DNA of 6,603 bases from Gammaproteobacteria bacterium (GTDB lineage: Bacteria; Pseudomonadota; Gammaproteobacteria; UBA11654). The stretch covers positions 1-6,603 of the forward strand of contig JABHDX010000128.1 in NCBI GenBank assembly GCA_018672815.1. Reading direction: 5' to 3'. The stretch's first letter is position 1, and each line of letters opens with the position of its first letter. This document shows positions 5,950-6,603 of this stretch, piece after piece. Both the position numbers and the translations under genes were made by a program. The notes beneath the pieces were generated by a model, which made no database searches, had not been told where the DNA came from, and saw nothing but the letters and a program-made list of their open reading frames with translations.

Positions 5950-6603
5950 TTATACTCCTAATGGTTGTGCATAATAATCAAAAAATGTGTACATAACTAT
6001 AGTGCATATTATCAGAGTCAAAATCATAACAGGTAGTCCTTTTTTAGCCCAGGTATAAGGTGTTATTGCTAAATCTGGATTGCCTGTTGTTTTGGCTAAC
6101 TTTTCAGAAACTGTCACAATATAAACATTAGCTGTGGAACCAATATGGGTTCCATTTCCACCCATACCAACACCTAATGCAAGACACCAACATAGTGCTG
6201 CAATATTAACACCAATAGCTTCTAAGGAAGCTATAATTGGAATCATGGCAGCAGTAAATGGAATGTTATCAATAGCCGCTGACATAATAGCTGCTACCCA
6301 CATCAAAGCAATGCAAGTAATCATGAAATTCTCCTGAATTACATCACCAGTAATAGGGTCAATTAATAATGGGACTAAGAATTGACCTAGGTACTCTAGA
6401 AATTTACTTCCCTCTACACCGCCGACAAGCATAAATAGTGCTACAAAGAACATTAAGAGAGGTATTTCATGAGTCATATTTGTCATCACATCCTCAAATT
6501 CAATTTCTTTAGCAAGAATTGTCAGGAGTATTAGACCAGTTCCAGCTACCATCCATGGTTCCCAATGAATAGTATTATGAATCATGAAAAATATTACCAT
6601 TAA
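5950..6603 (-). CDS. ArsB/NhaD-type ion transporter, C-terminal half (5' end outside window)
   Basis: The frame is open to the window edge; a Met codon at 6598-6600 is preceded by an in-frame Leu codon, so it is an internal Met and not a proven start. The visible part is about 217 residues, roughly the second half of a protein of usually 400-450. It is polytopic, with hydrophobic segments near residues 12-30, 46-62, 93-112, 130-147 and 188-207 (numbered from that Met). Signature loops of the ion transporter (IT) superfamily are seen: SAAIDNIPFTAAMIPII (107-123), the unwound helix motif with 'D-N-x-P', and GMGGNGTHIGSTANVYIV (145-162), the second 'GGNGT-x-I-G-x-S/T-A-N' motif, followed by WAKKGLPVMI. 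Relatives include ArsB, NhaD Na+/H+ antiporters and P protein. Substrate is not determinable. A 5-nt gap to the cupin gene indicates an operon. Confidence 0.88.
   Translation of the reverse strand, partial: LMVIFFMIHNTIHWEPWMVAGTGLILLTILAKEIEFEDVMTNMTHEIPLLMFFVALFMLVGGVEGSKFLEYLGQFLVPLLIDPITGDVIQENFMITCIALMWVAAIMSAAIDNIPFTAAMIPIIASLEAIGVNIAALCWCLALGVGMGGNGTHIGSTANVYIVTVSEKLAKTTGNPDLAITPYTWAKKGLPVMILTLIICTIVMYTFFDYYAQPLGV
5955..5959 (-). promoter_or_regulatory. ribosome binding site of the cupin gene
   Basis: On the minus strand AGGAG precedes the cupin ATG with a 10-nt spacer and lies inside the last codons of the transporter gene. This supports the cupin start and suggests translation coupled to the upstream gene. 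Confidence 0.6.

Noticed and set aside
6134..6337. Plus-strand open frame of 67 codons
   Set aside because: It is antisense to the conserved loops of the ArsB/NhaD-type transporter.
6598..6600. Met codon as the start of the transporter gene
   Set aside because: The frame continues to the window edge and the protein lacks the N-terminal half expected for the family, so this Met is internal.

Overview
The window is AT-rich, gene-dense bacterial DNA with short gaps and no tRNA, rRNA, CRISPR array or insertion sequence that I can recognise. The protein families suggest a Gram-negative proteobacterium. The phosphomannomutase reads very much like the enterobacterial CpsG/ManB type, a DUF6356 protein is present, and one product carries a Sec signal peptide. 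Low GC with compact spacing would fit a marine gammaproteobacterium of the SAR86 or a related group. That placement is inference from family recognition, not a search result.

Left block, plus strand, 1-3686: six co-directional genes with gaps of 11-18 nt or a 4-nt overlap, so very probably one operon. They are the C-terminal end of a MarR-type regulator (1-201, cut by the window edge), a DUF1330 protein, two consecutive small VOC (glyoxalase/dioxygenase-fold) proteins, a spinster-like MFS transporter, and a secreted protein whose first half resembles the CpcT/CpeT family. A small-molecule-responsive regulator, small alpha/beta-barrel and VOC proteins and an MFS permease together suggest handling of one organic compound (uptake, efflux or catabolism). 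The compound cannot be read from the sequence. Both VOC proteins appear to have lost most or all of the canonical metal ligands.

Middle, 3687-4235: the operon converges on a small minus-strand membrane protein gene of the DUF6356 family (3715-3960). Only 28 nt separate the two stop codons, and they hold a weak hairpin. Beyond it lies a 275-nt, very AT-rich gap with a long-loop inverted repeat.

Right block, minus strand, 6603 down to 4236: an ArsB/NhaD-type (ion transporter superfamily) membrane protein whose N-terminal half lies outside the window, then a small metal-binding-type cupin 5 nt downstream, then a full-length phosphomannomutase 38 nt further on. The tight spacing suggests co-transcription. 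Phosphomannomutase makes mannose-1-phosphate for GDP-mannose and surface polysaccharide. The roles of the cupin and the transporter in that context are open.
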